Of a stretch of DNA of 64,000 nt, positions 45,038 through 53,914 are shown in pieces. Numbering within the stretch: the first letter of the stretch is position 1; every line of letters begins with the position of its first letter. Location: positions 186,001 to 250,000 of the forward strand of contig NC_022234.1 in NCBI RefSeq assembly GCF_000463015.1, read 5' to 3'. Source of the DNA: Variovorax paradoxus B4 (GTDB lineage: Bacteria > Pseudomonadota > Gammaproteobacteria > Burkholderiales > Burkholderiaceae_C). A model generated the notes under the pieces. It was not told the DNA's origin, searched no databases, and worked only from the letters and a program-made list of their open reading frames with translations. The position numbers were made by a program, and so were the translations under genes.

Positions 45038-46908
45038 GCGGGCCGGTCCTCGGCCTGGCGGCCGGCGCGCGGGTGGACGCGCCCCGGCTGTCCGCCATCG
45101 AGCGCCGGCTCGGCGCGCTGGTCGACATGGCGGCCGGCGGCCTGGTGCTGGCCGACGTGGGGGTGCTGTTCGCAGGCGTGCTGGCGCGCTTCGTGTTCCA
45201 CAGCCCGCTGGTCTGGTCCGACGAGCTGGCATCGATCCTGTTCATCTGGCTCGCGATGCTGGGCGCCGTGGTCGCGCTGCGGCGCGGCGAGCACATGCGC
45301 ATGACGGCGCTGATCTCGATGCAGCCGCCGTCGCGGCGCCCGTTGTTCGAAGCCCTTGCCCTGTGCGCGTCGCTGGCATTCCTGGCGATGGTGGCGTGGC
45401 CGGCCTGGGAGTACGCGTCGGAGGAGCGCTTCATCACCACGCCCGCGCTGAACATCTCGAATGCGTGGCGGGCCGCGGCGCTGCCGGTCGGCATCGGCCT
45501 GATGGGCCTGTTCGCGGTGCTCAGGCTGCTGCGCGACGTGGAATGGCGGATCACGGCCAAGGCGGTGGTCATCGTGGCCACGCTGGTGCTGGCGTTCACG
45601 CTGGGCCGTTCGGTGTTCCAGGACCTCGGGCGGCTGAACCTGCTGGTGTTCTTCGTCGGTGTGGTGCTGGCGGGCGTGCTCGCGGGCATTCCCATCGCCT
45701 TCTCCTTCGGCCTTGGTACCTTCGGCTACCTGGCGCTGGCCACCGACACGGCGCTGCCCGTGATCGTGGGGCGCATGGACGAGGGCATGTCGCACCTGAT
45801 CCTGCTGGCGGTGCCGCTGTTCGTGTTCCTCGGCCTGCTGATCGAGATGACCGGCATGGCCAAGGCCATGGTCGCGTTTCTCGCGGGCCTGCTGGGGCAT
45901 GTGAAGGGCGGGCTGTCGTACGTGCTGGTGGGTGCGATGTACCTCGTGTCGGGCATCTCGGGCTCCAAGGCGGCCGACATGGCGGCGGTGGCGCCGGCCC
46001 TGTTTCCCGAGATGAAGCAGCGCGGCGCGAGCGAAGGCGATCTCGTCGCTCTGCTGGCCGCGACCGGCGCGCAGACCGAGACGGTGCCGCCCAGCCTGGT
46101 GCTGATCACCATCGGCTCGGTCACGGGCGTGTCGATTGCGGCGCTGTTCACGGGCGGCCTGCTGCCGGCCGTGGTGCTGGGCCTGATGCTGTGCGTGGTC
46201 GTGTACTTCCGCTGCCGCGGCGAGGACCTGCGCGAGGTCGTGCGCACGCCGTGGCGCGAGGTCGCCCGGCTGGCCGTCGTGGCGCTGCCGGCGCTGGCGC
46301 TGCCGTTCGTGATCCGCGCGGCGGTGGTCGAAGGCGTGGCCACTGCGACTGAAGTGTCGACCATCGGCATCATGTACGCCGTGGTCGCGGGGCTGGTCGT
46401 GTACCGGCAGTTCGACTGGAAGCGGCTGGGGCCGATGCTCGTTGCGACGGCTTCGCTGTCGGGCGCCATCCTGCTGATCATCGGCACCGCGACGGCCATG
46501 GCCTGGGGCCTGACGCAGTCGGGCTTCTCGCGCCTCTTGGCCGAAGCGATGACGGGCCTCCCCGGTGGCGCGCCGATGTTCCTGGCGGTGTCGCTGGTCA
46601 TCTTCGTGGTGCTGGGCAGCGTGCTCGAGGGCATTCCGGCCATCGTGCTGTTCGGGCCGCTGCTGTTTCCCATCGCGCGCCAGCTGGGCATCCACGAGGT
46701 GCACTACGCGATGGTGGTGGTGCTGTCGATGGGCCTCGGCCTGTTCGCGCCGCCGCTGGGCGTGGGCTACTACGCGGCCTGCGCCATCGGGCGCGTGCAC
46801 CCCGACGCGGGCATCCGTCCGATTGCGGGCTACATGGTGGCGCTGCTGGTGGGGACGATTGCGGTGGCTGCGATTCCTTGGTTGTCGATCGGGTTTCTCA
46901 GGGGCTGA
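45034..46908 (+). CDS. Fused TRAP permease DctQ-DctM
   Basis: A 624-residue membrane protein that joins the small and large TRAP subunits. The N-terminal ~165 residues are DctQ-like with four helices (VLARFVFHSPLVWSDELASILFIWLAMLGA). The rest is DctM-like, with many helices and the conserved SGSKAADMAAVAPALFPEM and PPSLVLITIGSVTGVSIAALFTGG motifs. It uses a sodium or proton gradient to import the acid brought by the DctP protein. Fused DctQM permeases are known but less common than split ones. It overlaps the binding-protein gene by four bases and the convergent toxin gene by 11 bases. Confidence 0.9.
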   Translation: MSGPVLGLAAGARVDAPRLSAIERRLGALVDMAAGGLVLADVGVLFAGVLARFVFHSPLVWSDELASILFIWLAMLGAVVALRRGEHMRMTALISMQPPSRRPLFEALALCASLAFLAMVAWPAWEYASEERFITTPALNISNAWRAAALPVGIGLMGLFAVLRLLRDVEWRITAKAVVIVATLVLAFTLGRSVFQDLGRLNLLVFFVGVVLAGVLAGIPIAFSFGLGTFGYLALATDTALPVIVGRMDEGMSHLILLAVPLFVFLGLLIEMTGMAKAMVAFLAGLLGHVKGGLSYVLVGAMYLVSGISGSKAADMAAVAPALFPEMKQRGASEGDLVALLAATGAQTETVPPSLVLITIGSVTGVSIAALFTGGLLPAVVLGLMLCVVVYFRCRGEDLREVVRTPWREVARLAVVALPALALPFVIRAAVVEGVATATEVSTIGIMYAVVAGLVVYRQFDWKRLGPMLVATASLSGAILLIIGTATAMAWGLTQSGFSRLLAEAMTGLPGGAPMFLAVSLVIFVVLGSVLEGIPAIVLFGPLLFPIARQLGIHEVHYAMVVVLSMGLGLFAPPLGVGYYAACAIGRVHPDAGIRPIAGYMVALLVGTIAVAAIPWLSIGFLRG

Positions 46909-47632
46909 CGGCTTTGCCCTTGGCGCTTGCAGCTCGGGGCAACAAGGCCTTGATGCGCTGGCGCAGCAGCGCGGGCGTCACGGCCGGGGTCATCTGCAGC
47001 ACCTCCATGCAACGGTCCATGCGTCCGTGACGTGTCAGCAGCGCGTTGACTGCCTTTGCCAGATCGCTGTCGATGCTGTTGCCGTAGGCTTGTCTGGCCT
47101 TGGTTGCCGCGCGGCGCAGCAGTGCGGAACCAGGGTGCATCATGGCCAGGTCGATGACGTCACGGCTGAAGACGCTGTCGTCGGCCCAGCGATCCGAGTT
47201 TGCGAGCAGCTGGCTTGCAGCCATGTCCAGCACGGTGAGCGTCGCAATGTCGCCGATGCGGTCTTGCTCGCCCGGCACATCGAGTTCGATGCGTGCTTCG
47301 AGCACGATCTCGAACTTGATATCGATGTCACCCACACGCACCATCGATCGGATGCCATATTGATCGGCACGAAGTTCGCCGGTCTGTTGGATCTTCGCGC
47401 CCTTGCGGGCCAGCGCGCTCAGGCCCTGGTCGCCGGTCAGCAGCTGGCGCAGCTGCCGGTAGCCTTCGATGTTGGAAACAAGGAAGTCGATGCCCACCGA
47501 CTCGCGGTACTCGCCATAGCGAAGCGCGATGGCCGTGCCGCCGCCGAACAGGCAGTGGTTCTCGGCGAGCAGCTCGGCATCGAGCGCTGCAAGTGCCTCG
47601 GCGACCCGTTGATGGTGCGGGCGTTCAAACAT
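46898..47632 (-). CDS. AbiEii-like nucleotidyltransferase toxin
   Basis: A 244-residue protein of the AbiEii/AbiGii nucleotidyltransferase family. The N-terminus has FGGGTAIALRYGEYRESVGIDFLVS, the glycine-rich start of the transferase fold. In this family the equivalent of VGIDF is usually D-x-D, the metal-binding pair; here the first aspartate is glycine, so catalysis may be altered. It is the second gene of an antitoxin-toxin pair: its start overlaps the upstream helix-turn-helix gene by eight bases. AbiE-type toxins block growth, some by adding nucleotides to tRNA, and stop phage infection. Activity here is uncertain because of the missing residue. Confidence 0.8.
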   Translation of the reverse strand: MFERPHHQRVAEALAALDAELLAENHCLFGGGTAIALRYGEYRESVGIDFLVSNIEGYRQLRQLLTGDQGLSALARKGAKIQQTGELRADQYGIRSMVRVGDIDIKFEIVLEARIELDVPGEQDRIGDIATLTVLDMAASQLLANSDRWADDSVFSRDVIDLAMMHPGSALLRRAATKARQAYGNSIDSDLAKAVNALLTRHGRMDRCMEVLQMTPAVTPALLRQRIKALLPRAASAKGKAVSP

Positions 47633-48095
47633 GCAGCGGCTTCCTGCCCAATGCGCGTGCCAGTTCGTCGAGCAGTTGCCGCTCCCGCGCATCGAGCGCC
47701 GATGCGTCGACATGGCGCCAGTTGCGTTCGTAGGTGGCCCACGCCTCTGCGGGTGTGAGCTCGGTATCCGGCGCCAACTGCCAGGCGAGCCGGCGCAGTT
47801 GGGGGTAGTCGGCGATTCGGATGCCGCCCGCAATCGGCGCCGGGGGTGCGGATTGCGTTGAGGGGACCACATCGACATCCAGGCCCAGCGCCGCGAGGGC
47901 ATTCATGTAGGCCCCCATCGTGACCGAGGGCTCGCCGCGTTCGATGCGATGCAGTGTCATGCGGGACACGCCTGCCGCCTCCGCCGCTGTGGTGGCGCTG
48001 ACCTTCAGGGCCTTGCGCCGAGCGTGGATGCGTCGGCCGAATGCTGTGAGGCGGTGATCGGCTGCAGGGGCGACGGGAGGGGCTGCAGAAGGCAT
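47625..48095 (-). CDS. Helix-turn-helix antitoxin/regulator of the AbiEii-like pair
   Basis: A 156-residue protein with an XRE-type helix-turn-helix in the first half (RIHARRKALKVSATTAAEAAGVSRMTLHRIERGEPSVTMGAYM). The second half is an Arg/Trp-rich helical region (YPQLRRLAWQLAPDTELTPAEAWATYERNWRHV) that probably contacts the toxin. It overlaps the toxin gene by eight bases. The 20-base inverted repeat that begins one base upstream of its start codon (48097-48149) contains the promoter, so it almost certainly represses its own operon. Differs from typical AbiEi antitoxins, which have a winged helix; the pairing is inferred from overlap. Confidence 0.8.
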   Translation of the reverse strand: MPSAAPPVAPAADHRLTAFGRRIHARRKALKVSATTAAEAAGVSRMTLHRIERGEPSVTMGAYMNALAALGLDVDVVPSTQSAPPAPIAGGIRIADYPQLRRLAWQLAPDTELTPAEAWATYERNWRHVDASALDARERQLLDELARALGRKPLHV

Positions 48096-48096
48096 A

Positions 48097-48149
48097 TATG
48101 TATCTCATTCTAGACAAAATGTGGGAATATGTCCAGAATGAGATGCATA
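48097..48149 (-). promoter_or_regulatory. Promoter inside a long palindrome for the toxin-antitoxin operon
   Basis: Two 20-base arms (48097-48116 and 48130-48149) match at 18 of 20 positions around a 13-base spacer. On the minus strand, TGGACA (48135-48130) and TAGAAT (48112-48107) are separated by exactly 17 bases, a near-consensus sigma-70 promoter with both boxes inside the arms. The antitoxin ATG begins only 11 bases after the -10 box, so the transcript would have a leader of a few bases at most. Repressor binding to either arm would cover the promoter. Confidence 0.75.
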
Positions 48150-48197
48150 AATTGGAGTTCCGGCGAATGCCCCCGTGCGGCGGGCCCGCACGGCCCT

Positions 48198-49922
48198 TCA
48201 GTAGCCCAGGATGGCATCCCACACGGCGAGCTGCGCCAGCTTGGGCACCGTGCCGACCGCCACGCTTCCACTGCTGCCTTCGCCCATGCGCACCGCGTTC
48301 GCCAAGGAACCCCCGTACCGCGGCCACGCGGTGGAGGCGTCGAAGGCCACGGCCTGCGAATCCCGCGCGAAGCTCGCGAAGGCCGACGCCATGGCCGCCG
48401 ACAGCTGCGCCTCCGCCGCGCCGTTGCCGACCTTGTCCTTGTAGTAGTCCAGCCCGTAGGTTCCGAACAGCAGCGGCAGGTCGGCGCAATGCGGCACGCC
48501 GTGTCCCGGCGCCTTGAGGGCGTGCGCATAGGTGCCGAAGCGCACATCCTTGCCTTCGCTGGCCAGCTTGCCGGCGTAGCGCACCGAATGATTGCGAATG
48601 GCGAAGTCGCCGTAGATCTCCACCCACAGGTCGCCGGCGTCCGTGCTGCGAGCCTCGTCGGCCGCGGCCTTGCGGTAGCTTTCGACAACCCGGCTGCTGG
48701 CCTCGGCGGAGCGGGTGATCGAGGTGACGGCTTGGAGAAGCTGCGTGTCGTCCTGTGGCAGGGGCGCCGTGAGCGCCTTGTGGGTGGCGGGATCGATCAG
48801 GTCGACAAAGAAGGTGCCTTCGGTCAGCGTGGTGGTGATGACCACCGGCAGATCGGCGGGCCACTCGGTACGCGTCCAGTCTGCGAGGCAGAACTTCGCG
48901 TCGATGATGGGGACGAACTTGGAGGCGCGTCCCGTGGTGATCGCGTCGGGCAAGGGCAGTGCGTTGAGTGCGACCTCCGCCGCATGCAACGCCGCGGCCG
49001 GCACGTCGCGCAGGCCGCGGGGCGTGGTGTTCAGGCGCGTTGCCAGCAGTTCCGTGTAGGCGGCGGCATCGTCCAGGCTGAAGCCTCCGGGCTTCGCGTT
49101 GCTGGCCGGGCTCAGCAGCACCACCTTGCGCAGCAGCTTTCGATGCGCGGGGTTCTGCGCGATGACCGCCGCGCTGGTGCCTCCGGCCGATTGCCCCATC
49201 AGGCAGATGTTGTTCGCGTCGCCGCCGAACGCCGCGGCGTTCTGGTGCACCCATTGCAGGGCAGCCATCTGGTCCTGCAGCTGCCAGTTCGCGACGCTGC
49301 CGGTGTCGGCATCGGCAAGGTCGGGGTGCGAAAGACCGCCCAGCGCGCCGAGCCGAAAGTTGACGGTGACGACGACCACGCCGAGCGCCGCCAGCGCCTG
49401 GCCGTTCATCAGCGGCATGCCGGCGGCGCCCGTGCGCCAGGCGCCGCCGTGAATCCAGACGATCACGGGTGCACCGATGGCGTTTGCAGGCGCCCACACG
49501 TTGACGGTCAGGCAGTCTTCGCTCTGCTGCATGGGCACCGGGTAGATCCAGGTGACGTAGGGCGGCAAGGTCTGCAGGCTGGCAGCGCCGAAGCTGTCGG
49601 CGTTCAGCACGTTGGCGGCAACAGGCTTGAACGGCTTGGGCGATTGGAAGCGCAGGCCGCCCACCGGTGGCTGCGCGTAGGGAATGCCGAGGTACGACGC
49701 GACGCCGCCGCTGCGCTGGCCGCGGAATTTCCCCGAGGTGGTGTCTGCGAGCGGCGCGGCGTCCGGTTGTCCGGTGCCGCTGGTGGGAGCGGCGAATCCA
49801 CCGCCTCCGCCACCGCCGCACCCGACGAGCGGCAGCGCGATCAAGGCGCCGGCCGCCTGGATGAACCGCCGCCGGGCTTCGGGCAGGGCAGGAAAGGAAT
49901 TGAACTTCTCGTGATGCGCCAT
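48198..49922 (-). CDS. Type B carboxylesterase, Tat/lipoprotein-type export
   Basis: A 574-residue alpha/beta-hydrolase of the carboxylesterase/lipase (type B) family. The N-terminus has a twin-arginine-like leader (ARRRFIQAAGALIALPLVGCGGGG) with a lipobox cysteine followed by a glycine run, so it is probably an exported lipoprotein. The oxyanion motif is VIVWIHGGAW, the catalytic serine lies in GQSAGG, and the histidine in GHGVPHCADLPLLFG. It would hydrolyse esters outside the inner membrane. The start at 49922 (MAHHEKF) is preferred over a longer frame. It stands alone between the toxin pair and two LysR genes that may regulate it. Confidence 0.87.
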   Translation of the reverse strand: MAHHEKFNSFPALPEARRRFIQAAGALIALPLVGCGGGGGGGFAAPTSGTGQPDAAPLADTTSGKFRGQRSGGVASYLGIPYAQPPVGGLRFQSPKPFKPVAANVLNADSFGAASLQTLPPYVTWIYPVPMQQSEDCLTVNVWAPANAIGAPVIVWIHGGAWRTGAAGMPLMNGQALAALGVVVVTVNFRLGALGGLSHPDLADADTGSVANWQLQDQMAALQWVHQNAAAFGGDANNICLMGQSAGGTSAAVIAQNPAHRKLLRKVVLLSPASNAKPGGFSLDDAAAYTELLATRLNTTPRGLRDVPAAALHAAEVALNALPLPDAITTGRASKFVPIIDAKFCLADWTRTEWPADLPVVITTTLTEGTFFVDLIDPATHKALTAPLPQDDTQLLQAVTSITRSAEASSRVVESYRKAAADEARSTDAGDLWVEIYGDFAIRNHSVRYAGKLASEGKDVRFGTYAHALKAPGHGVPHCADLPLLFGTYGLDYYKDKVGNGAAEAQLSAAMASAFASFARDSQAVAFDASTAWPRYGGSLANAVRMGEGSSGSVAVGTVPKLAQLAVWDAILGY

Positions 49923-50061
49923 CGTCGTCCTCCGGTTGCCGGCCCACAGCGGACCCGACTTGCGGCCGATGCTAGGAGCGATGACGGGGTGATGACATGC
50001 AGGTGAATGCAACGCAGCATTCTGAAAATGCAGTCTGGATGGCGGCGGGCCGGCGCGTCGC

Positions 50062-50991
50062 TCAGGTCTTCAGATAGGGCTTCGTGGTCTCCGCCAGCAT
50101 CGCGAGGAATTGCCGTCCCGCCAGCGTGAGGTCGCGGCGCGACGGATACAGCGCGTACATCGAGATGGTCGGGGGCGCCCAGCCTGGCGCCAGCAGGCAC
50201 AAGCGGCCCTGTTCGAGGTCGGCTGCACACAGGGCGAGCGGCAACCGCGCGATGCCGATCCCCGCGAGCGCTGCCTGATGGATCTGCGGCAGGCTGTCGC
50301 TGGTGAAGCGCGGCTTCACGTCCAGTTCGATTTTTGCATTGCCGGGCCCGCGCAGCAGCCAGCGCGAAGGATGCGGGCTGAAGGTCCAGCCGATGGCGGG
50401 GCAGCCGCCCGGCAGCGCGGCAAGCGCCTGTGGCGTGGCCGGCCGGCCGAGCGATTCGTGCAGGGCCGGTGTCCCGACCAGCGCGTACGGAAAGTCTCCG
50501 AGCTTGCGCGACACCATGCTCGAATCAGGCAGCGTGTCGATGACGGGGCGGATCAGCAGGTCCGCGGCTTCGCTCGAGGGCGAAGGGCGCCCGTCGGTGC
50601 TGTCCAGCGTCAATGCCACCTTCGGATGACGCTTGACGAACTCGAGGCACAGGCCTCCCACAAAACTGGTGGCCATGGAGATCGGGCACGACACGCGCAG
50701 GTGGCCGGCAGGTTCGTTCAGCGCGTCCTGTGCCACGGACAGCGCGCTGCGGGTCTCTGCGCGGATTGCCAGGCCGTGCTGGACCATGCGTTCGCCGATC
50801 TCCGTCACCCTGAAGCGCCGCGAGCTGCGCACCAGCAGGCTCACGCCCAGCCGCTTCTCGAGGCTCGCGATGCGGCGGCTCAAGCGAGAGACGGGAATGC
50901 TGTGGCGCATGCTCGCGGCATTGAAGCCGCCGGCTTCCACCACCAGCACGAGCGCGAGCAGGTCGTCCACGACGCCGTTGAGCTCATCCAT
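50062..50991 (-). CDS. LysR-family regulator (tandem pair, downstream)
   Basis: A 309-residue LysR protein: LLALVLVVEAGGFNAASMRHSIPVSRLSRRIASLEKRLGVSLLVRSSRRF is the winged-helix region, and HLRVSCPISMATSFVGGLCLEF starts the effector domain, a pattern like the AaeR/DmlR branch. The ATG at 50991 overlaps the stop of the other LysR gene by eight bases, so both are translated from one message. The esterase gene follows 139 bases downstream on the same strand. Targets unknown. Confidence 0.86.
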   Translation of the reverse strand: MDELNGVVDDLLALVLVVEAGGFNAASMRHSIPVSRLSRRIASLEKRLGVSLLVRSSRRFRVTEIGERMVQHGLAIRAETRSALSVAQDALNEPAGHLRVSCPISMATSFVGGLCLEFVKRHPKVALTLDSTDGRPSPSSEAADLLIRPVIDTLPDSSMVSRKLGDFPYALVGTPALHESLGRPATPQALAALPGGCPAIGWTFSPHPSRWLLRGPGNAKIELDVKPRFTSDSLPQIHQAALAGIGIARLPLALCAADLEQGRLCLLAPGWAPPTISMYALYPSRRDLTLAGRQFLAMLAETTKPYLKT

Positions 50992-51874
50992 TCGAACTGC
51001 TCCCGGGCAGCAGCGCCTCCAGGACGAAGCGTGCCGGGCCGTTGGCGCTTCGGTCTCCCACCGCGAGGCCCAACTGCCGCCATAGAGCCGGGCTGAGCGG
51101 GCGCACGGCGATGCGGGGATCGCGCGCGGGCTCGTGCGAATCCTCCGGCAGCAAGGCGGCTCCGTAGCCGGCGGCGACCAGTGTCCTGATCGCATCGTTG
51201 TAGTTGAGCTCGATGCGCGGCCGGCAATGGACGCCAGCCGCCGAGAACCACTCCGCGGTCAGCCGGTAGAGACGCGTGGAGGCGTCGTTCATGATCAACG
51301 GCCGCTCGGCCAGCCACTGCGCAGTGAGCCGCCTGGGCGTTTTCCAGGTCGCCGGCAAGAAGGCGACGACAGCCTCGCGCCGAAGGGGTGTGACATGGAC
51401 GCCCCGCACAGGCGCCTGCGGCAGCGCCACGACCGCGAGGTCCAGGCTGCCTGCGGCGAGCCGGCCCATGCTTTCGTTGGACGTCAGCACCTGCACGTTC
51501 ACCTCGACGCCCGGATGGTTCCGGGCAAGGCGTTCGAGCGCGGGCGGCAGCAGGTGCGCAATGGCGCCGGTCGAGGCACCCACTCGCACGCGGCCCGTCT
51601 GGCCGGCGAGCTGGCGCCGGACTTCCTCCACTGCGTCATCCGCATCCGCCAGCAGCCGGCGGGCACGCGCGATGAACCGTTCGCCCAAGGCGGTCGCTTG
51701 CGCGGGCCCGCGTCCGCGAACGAGCAACTGGCCGCCCAGGCGCGACTCGAGTTCCGTGATCTGAACGGTGACTGTGGGGGCAGCCAGGTGAAGGGCGCGC
51801 GCAGCATTGGCCAGGGACCCGAGGTCGGCGATGGCGACCAGGGTGCGCAGATGGTCGAGGCTCAGTTCCCGCAT
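50984..51874 (-). CDS. LysR-family regulator (tandem pair, upstream)
   Basis: A 296-residue LysR protein starting MRELSLDHLRTLVAIADLGSLANAARALHLAAPTVTVQITELE, with effector domain from about residue 92 (GRVRVGASTGAIAHLLPPAL). It is divergent from the ArgC-like gene across an 82-base A+T-rich gap containing TTAA-cttttc-TTAA (about 51891-51904), a candidate site. A second LysR gene overlaps its end. Possible control of argC, the esterase, or both is inference. Confidence 0.86.
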   Translation of the reverse strand: MRELSLDHLRTLVAIADLGSLANAARALHLAAPTVTVQITELESRLGGQLLVRGRGPAQATALGERFIARARRLLADADDAVEEVRRQLAGQTGRVRVGASTGAIAHLLPPALERLARNHPGVEVNVQVLTSNESMGRLAAGSLDLAVVALPQAPVRGVHVTPLRREAVVAFLPATWKTPRRLTAQWLAERPLIMNDASTRLYRLTAEWFSAAGVHCRPRIELNYNDAIRTLVAAGYGAALLPEDSHEPARDPRIAVRPLSPALWRQLGLAVGDRSANGPARFVLEALLPGSSSNG

Positions 51875-51956
51875 GCCACTAATTTAACTTTTCTTAATCC
51901 TGGCTTCCATATATTTATCTGGAGCTATCGCGCCCGCGTCCCTACCATCGCGCTCC

Positions 51957-52874
51957 ATGGACCTCAACATCTTCATCGATGGCGATCAGGGCACCACCGG
52001 CCTTGACCTGCAGAACCGCCTCCGGGGCGGGGAATTCCGCATCCGCACATTGCCGGCGGGCGTGCGCAAGGACGCGGCTGCCCGACGGGCCGCGCTCAAC
52101 GAGTGCGACATCGCAATCCTCTGCCTGCCCGATGCTGCGGCGCGCGACGCGGTCGCGATGATCGAGAACCCTTCGGTGCGCGTCATCGACGCCAGCTCGG
52201 CCCACCGCACCAGCCCGGGTTGGGTCTACGGCCTGCCGGAGCTCGATGCACGGCAAGGCGAACGGATCGCCTCGGCGCAGCGGGTCACCAATCCGGGCTG
52301 TTATCCCACCGCCGCCGTCACCCTGCTGCGGCCGCTGACGGATGCGGGCCTGCTGCCCGCCGGCTATCCGCTTGTCATCCACGCCGTCTCAGGCTATTCG
52401 GGCCAGGGCAGGGCGGGGGCGGAAGCGCACGAGGCAGGGACGGGAGCGCATTCGCTGAAGGTCTATGGCCTGGCACTCGAGCACAAGCACGTGGCGGAGA
52501 TCGAGGCCTACGCCGGCTTGGCGGAGCGGCCCATCTTCGTGCCGGCCTATGGCAGCTACCGGCAGGGCATCGTGCTCACCATCGGGCTGCACGCGCGAAT
52601 GCTTCCCTCCGATGCTTCGGGCCGGCGCATCCACGAATGCCTTGCACAGCGGTACCGCGATACGGCGCATGTGCGCGTGCTGCCGATGTCGCCCGCCGCT
52701 CCAATGACCGAACTGGACCCGCAAGTGCACAACGGCTCCAACGACATGAGCCTGGCGGTTGCATGCAATGAACGCACAGGACAGATCGTCTTGAGCGCGG
52801 TGCTCGACAACCTGGGCAAAGGCGCCGCAGGCGCGGCCGTGCAGAACCTGCGATCGATGTCGAGGGCTTCGTAG
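51957..52874 (+). CDS. argC: N-acetyl-gamma-glutamyl-phosphate reductase, type 2
   Basis: A 305-residue ArgC of the short, type 2 class. The N-terminal NADP fold begins [20 protein letters not shown]; the catalytic cysteine is in NPGCYPT and the histidine in [19 protein letters not shown] or EHKHVAEI. The enzyme reduces N-acetylglutamyl phosphate to the semialdehyde in arginine synthesis. No other arginine gene is nearby and a LysR gene is divergent, so this may be a second copy with conditional or non-biosynthetic use. The stop codon abuts a truncated monooxygenase gene. Family call is strong; role as the main argC is not. Confidence 0.85.
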   Translation: MDLNIFIDGDQGTTGLDLQNRLRGGEFRIRTLPAGVRKDAAARRAALNECDIAILCLPDAAARDAVAMIENPSVRVIDASSAHRTSPGWVYGLPELDARQGERIASAQRVTNPGCYPTAAVTLLRPLTDAGLLPAGYPLVIHAVSGYSGQGRAGAEAHEAGTGAHSLKVYGLALEHKHVAEIEAYAGLAERPIFVPAYGSYRQGIVLTIGLHARMLPSDASGRRIHECLAQRYRDTAHVRVLPMSPAAPMTELDPQVHNGSNDMSLAVACNERTGQIVLSAVLDNLGKGAAGAAVQNLRSMSRAS

Positions 52875-53021
52875 CCCCGGGCCGCCGGCACGCGAACCGG
52901 CAAGCTCCTGGTTCGGACGGCGTTCGACGATGGCCACTTCGACGCCTGCCAACGCCAACTCGCCTGCCAGCATCAGGCCCGCCGGACCTGCTCCTGCAAT
53001 CACGACTGCATGTTCTGTCAT
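52875..53021 (-). pseudogene. N-terminal remnant of an FAD-dependent monooxygenase
   Basis: From an ATG at 53021 the minus strand encodes MTEHAVVIAGAGPAGLMLAG..VEVAIVERRPNQELAGSRAGG, the dinucleotide-binding start of TfdB/PheA-type FAD monooxygenases, including GAGPAG and the GSRAGG motif. It then breaks off at about 52877, directly at the stop codon of argC, so only ~48 of roughly 400-550 residues remain. Beyond that point the frame is antisense to argC. The gene was cut by a deletion or by insertion of the argC segment. Confidence 0.7.
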
Positions 53022-53172
53022 CTGCAAATTCACTCTCCTTCGCCTGCACGCAGCACACCAGAGCCGGCCACGGCGTGGGCGGCAAATTCCCGGCCAAGGG
53101 CAGGGACTTACGAATCGCTTCGCCACCGCATGCTGTAGCGTCGCATTGGCAGCCCACCCACGAAGCCCCCGA

Positions 53173-53769
53173 ATGCAGCAACAAGTCATCTCCGCCCACG
53201 ACATCTTCCCGCACATCCGCATCGTCATGGGCATGGTGATCGGCCTTGGCGTCACGCGACTGCTGTCGGGCGTTGCGCGCATCGTGCAGCACCCGACGCA
53301 GTACCGGCTCTATGCCGTGCACCTTGCCTGGGTCGCTTCCGTCCTGCTGGCGCTGGTGCATTTCTGGTGGTGGGAGTTCGGCCTCTATCAGATCGACAGC
53401 TGGACCTTCGGCACCTACGCGTTCATCGTCAGCTACGCGATCGTCCTGTTCCTGCTGTGCGCACTGCTCTTTCCAGACAGCATGCGCGACTACGCGAGCT
53501 ATGAAGACTATTTCTATGCCCGGCGCGCGTGGTTCTTCGGCTTGCTGGCCGCGACCTATCTGCTCGACGTGGTCGACACGCTGATCAAGGGCGAGGCGCA
53601 CTTCGCGCGCTTTGCGCTGGAGTACCTGATCCGCACGCCCGTTCTCGTGACCCTGTGCATCGTGGCGGCCAGGACGGCGAGCCATCGCTTTCACACCGTC
53701 TTCGTGGGTGCCACACTGATCTATCAGCTGTCGTGGATCTTTCGGCTCTTCGACACGCTGGGGGGCTGA
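53173..53769 (+). CDS. Hypothetical membrane protein
   Basis: A 198-residue protein with about six hydrophobic segments, among them IVMGMVIGLGVTRLLSGVARIV, WVASVLLALVHFWWWEFGLY, FIVSYAIVLFLLCALLF and WFFGLLAATYLLDVVDTL. There are no enzyme motifs. The pattern resembles small uncharacterised inner-membrane proteins of proteobacteria; I do not assign a function. It starts about 150 bases from the monooxygenase remnant and ends 145 bases before the PhoD-type gene on the same strand, without clear coupling. Confidence 0.7.
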   Translation: MQQQVISAHDIFPHIRIVMGMVIGLGVTRLLSGVARIVQHPTQYRLYAVHLAWVASVLLALVHFWWWEFGLYQIDSWTFGTYAFIVSYAIVLFLLCALLFPDSMRDYASYEDYFYARRAWFFGLLAATYLLDVVDTLIKGEAHFARFALEYLIRTPVLVTLCIVAARTASHRFHTVFVGATLIYQLSWIFRLFDTLGG

Positions 53770-53914
53770 CGGCAACGCCGCGCGCTTCCGGCTGACGCGC
53801 GCATCGGTGGCAGCCTACGTTGAAAACCAAGGTCTTCACATTCAAATGGCGCCGACGTCGAACGGGGACCGAGGCGTGCCGTGCGTCTTGCCGTCGGCGG
53901 ATCAGGAGACAACC

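Noticed and set aside
47437..49947. A long minus-strand frame covering the toxin, antitoxin and esterase genes.
   Set aside because: It is out of frame with all three genes and has no recognisable domain.
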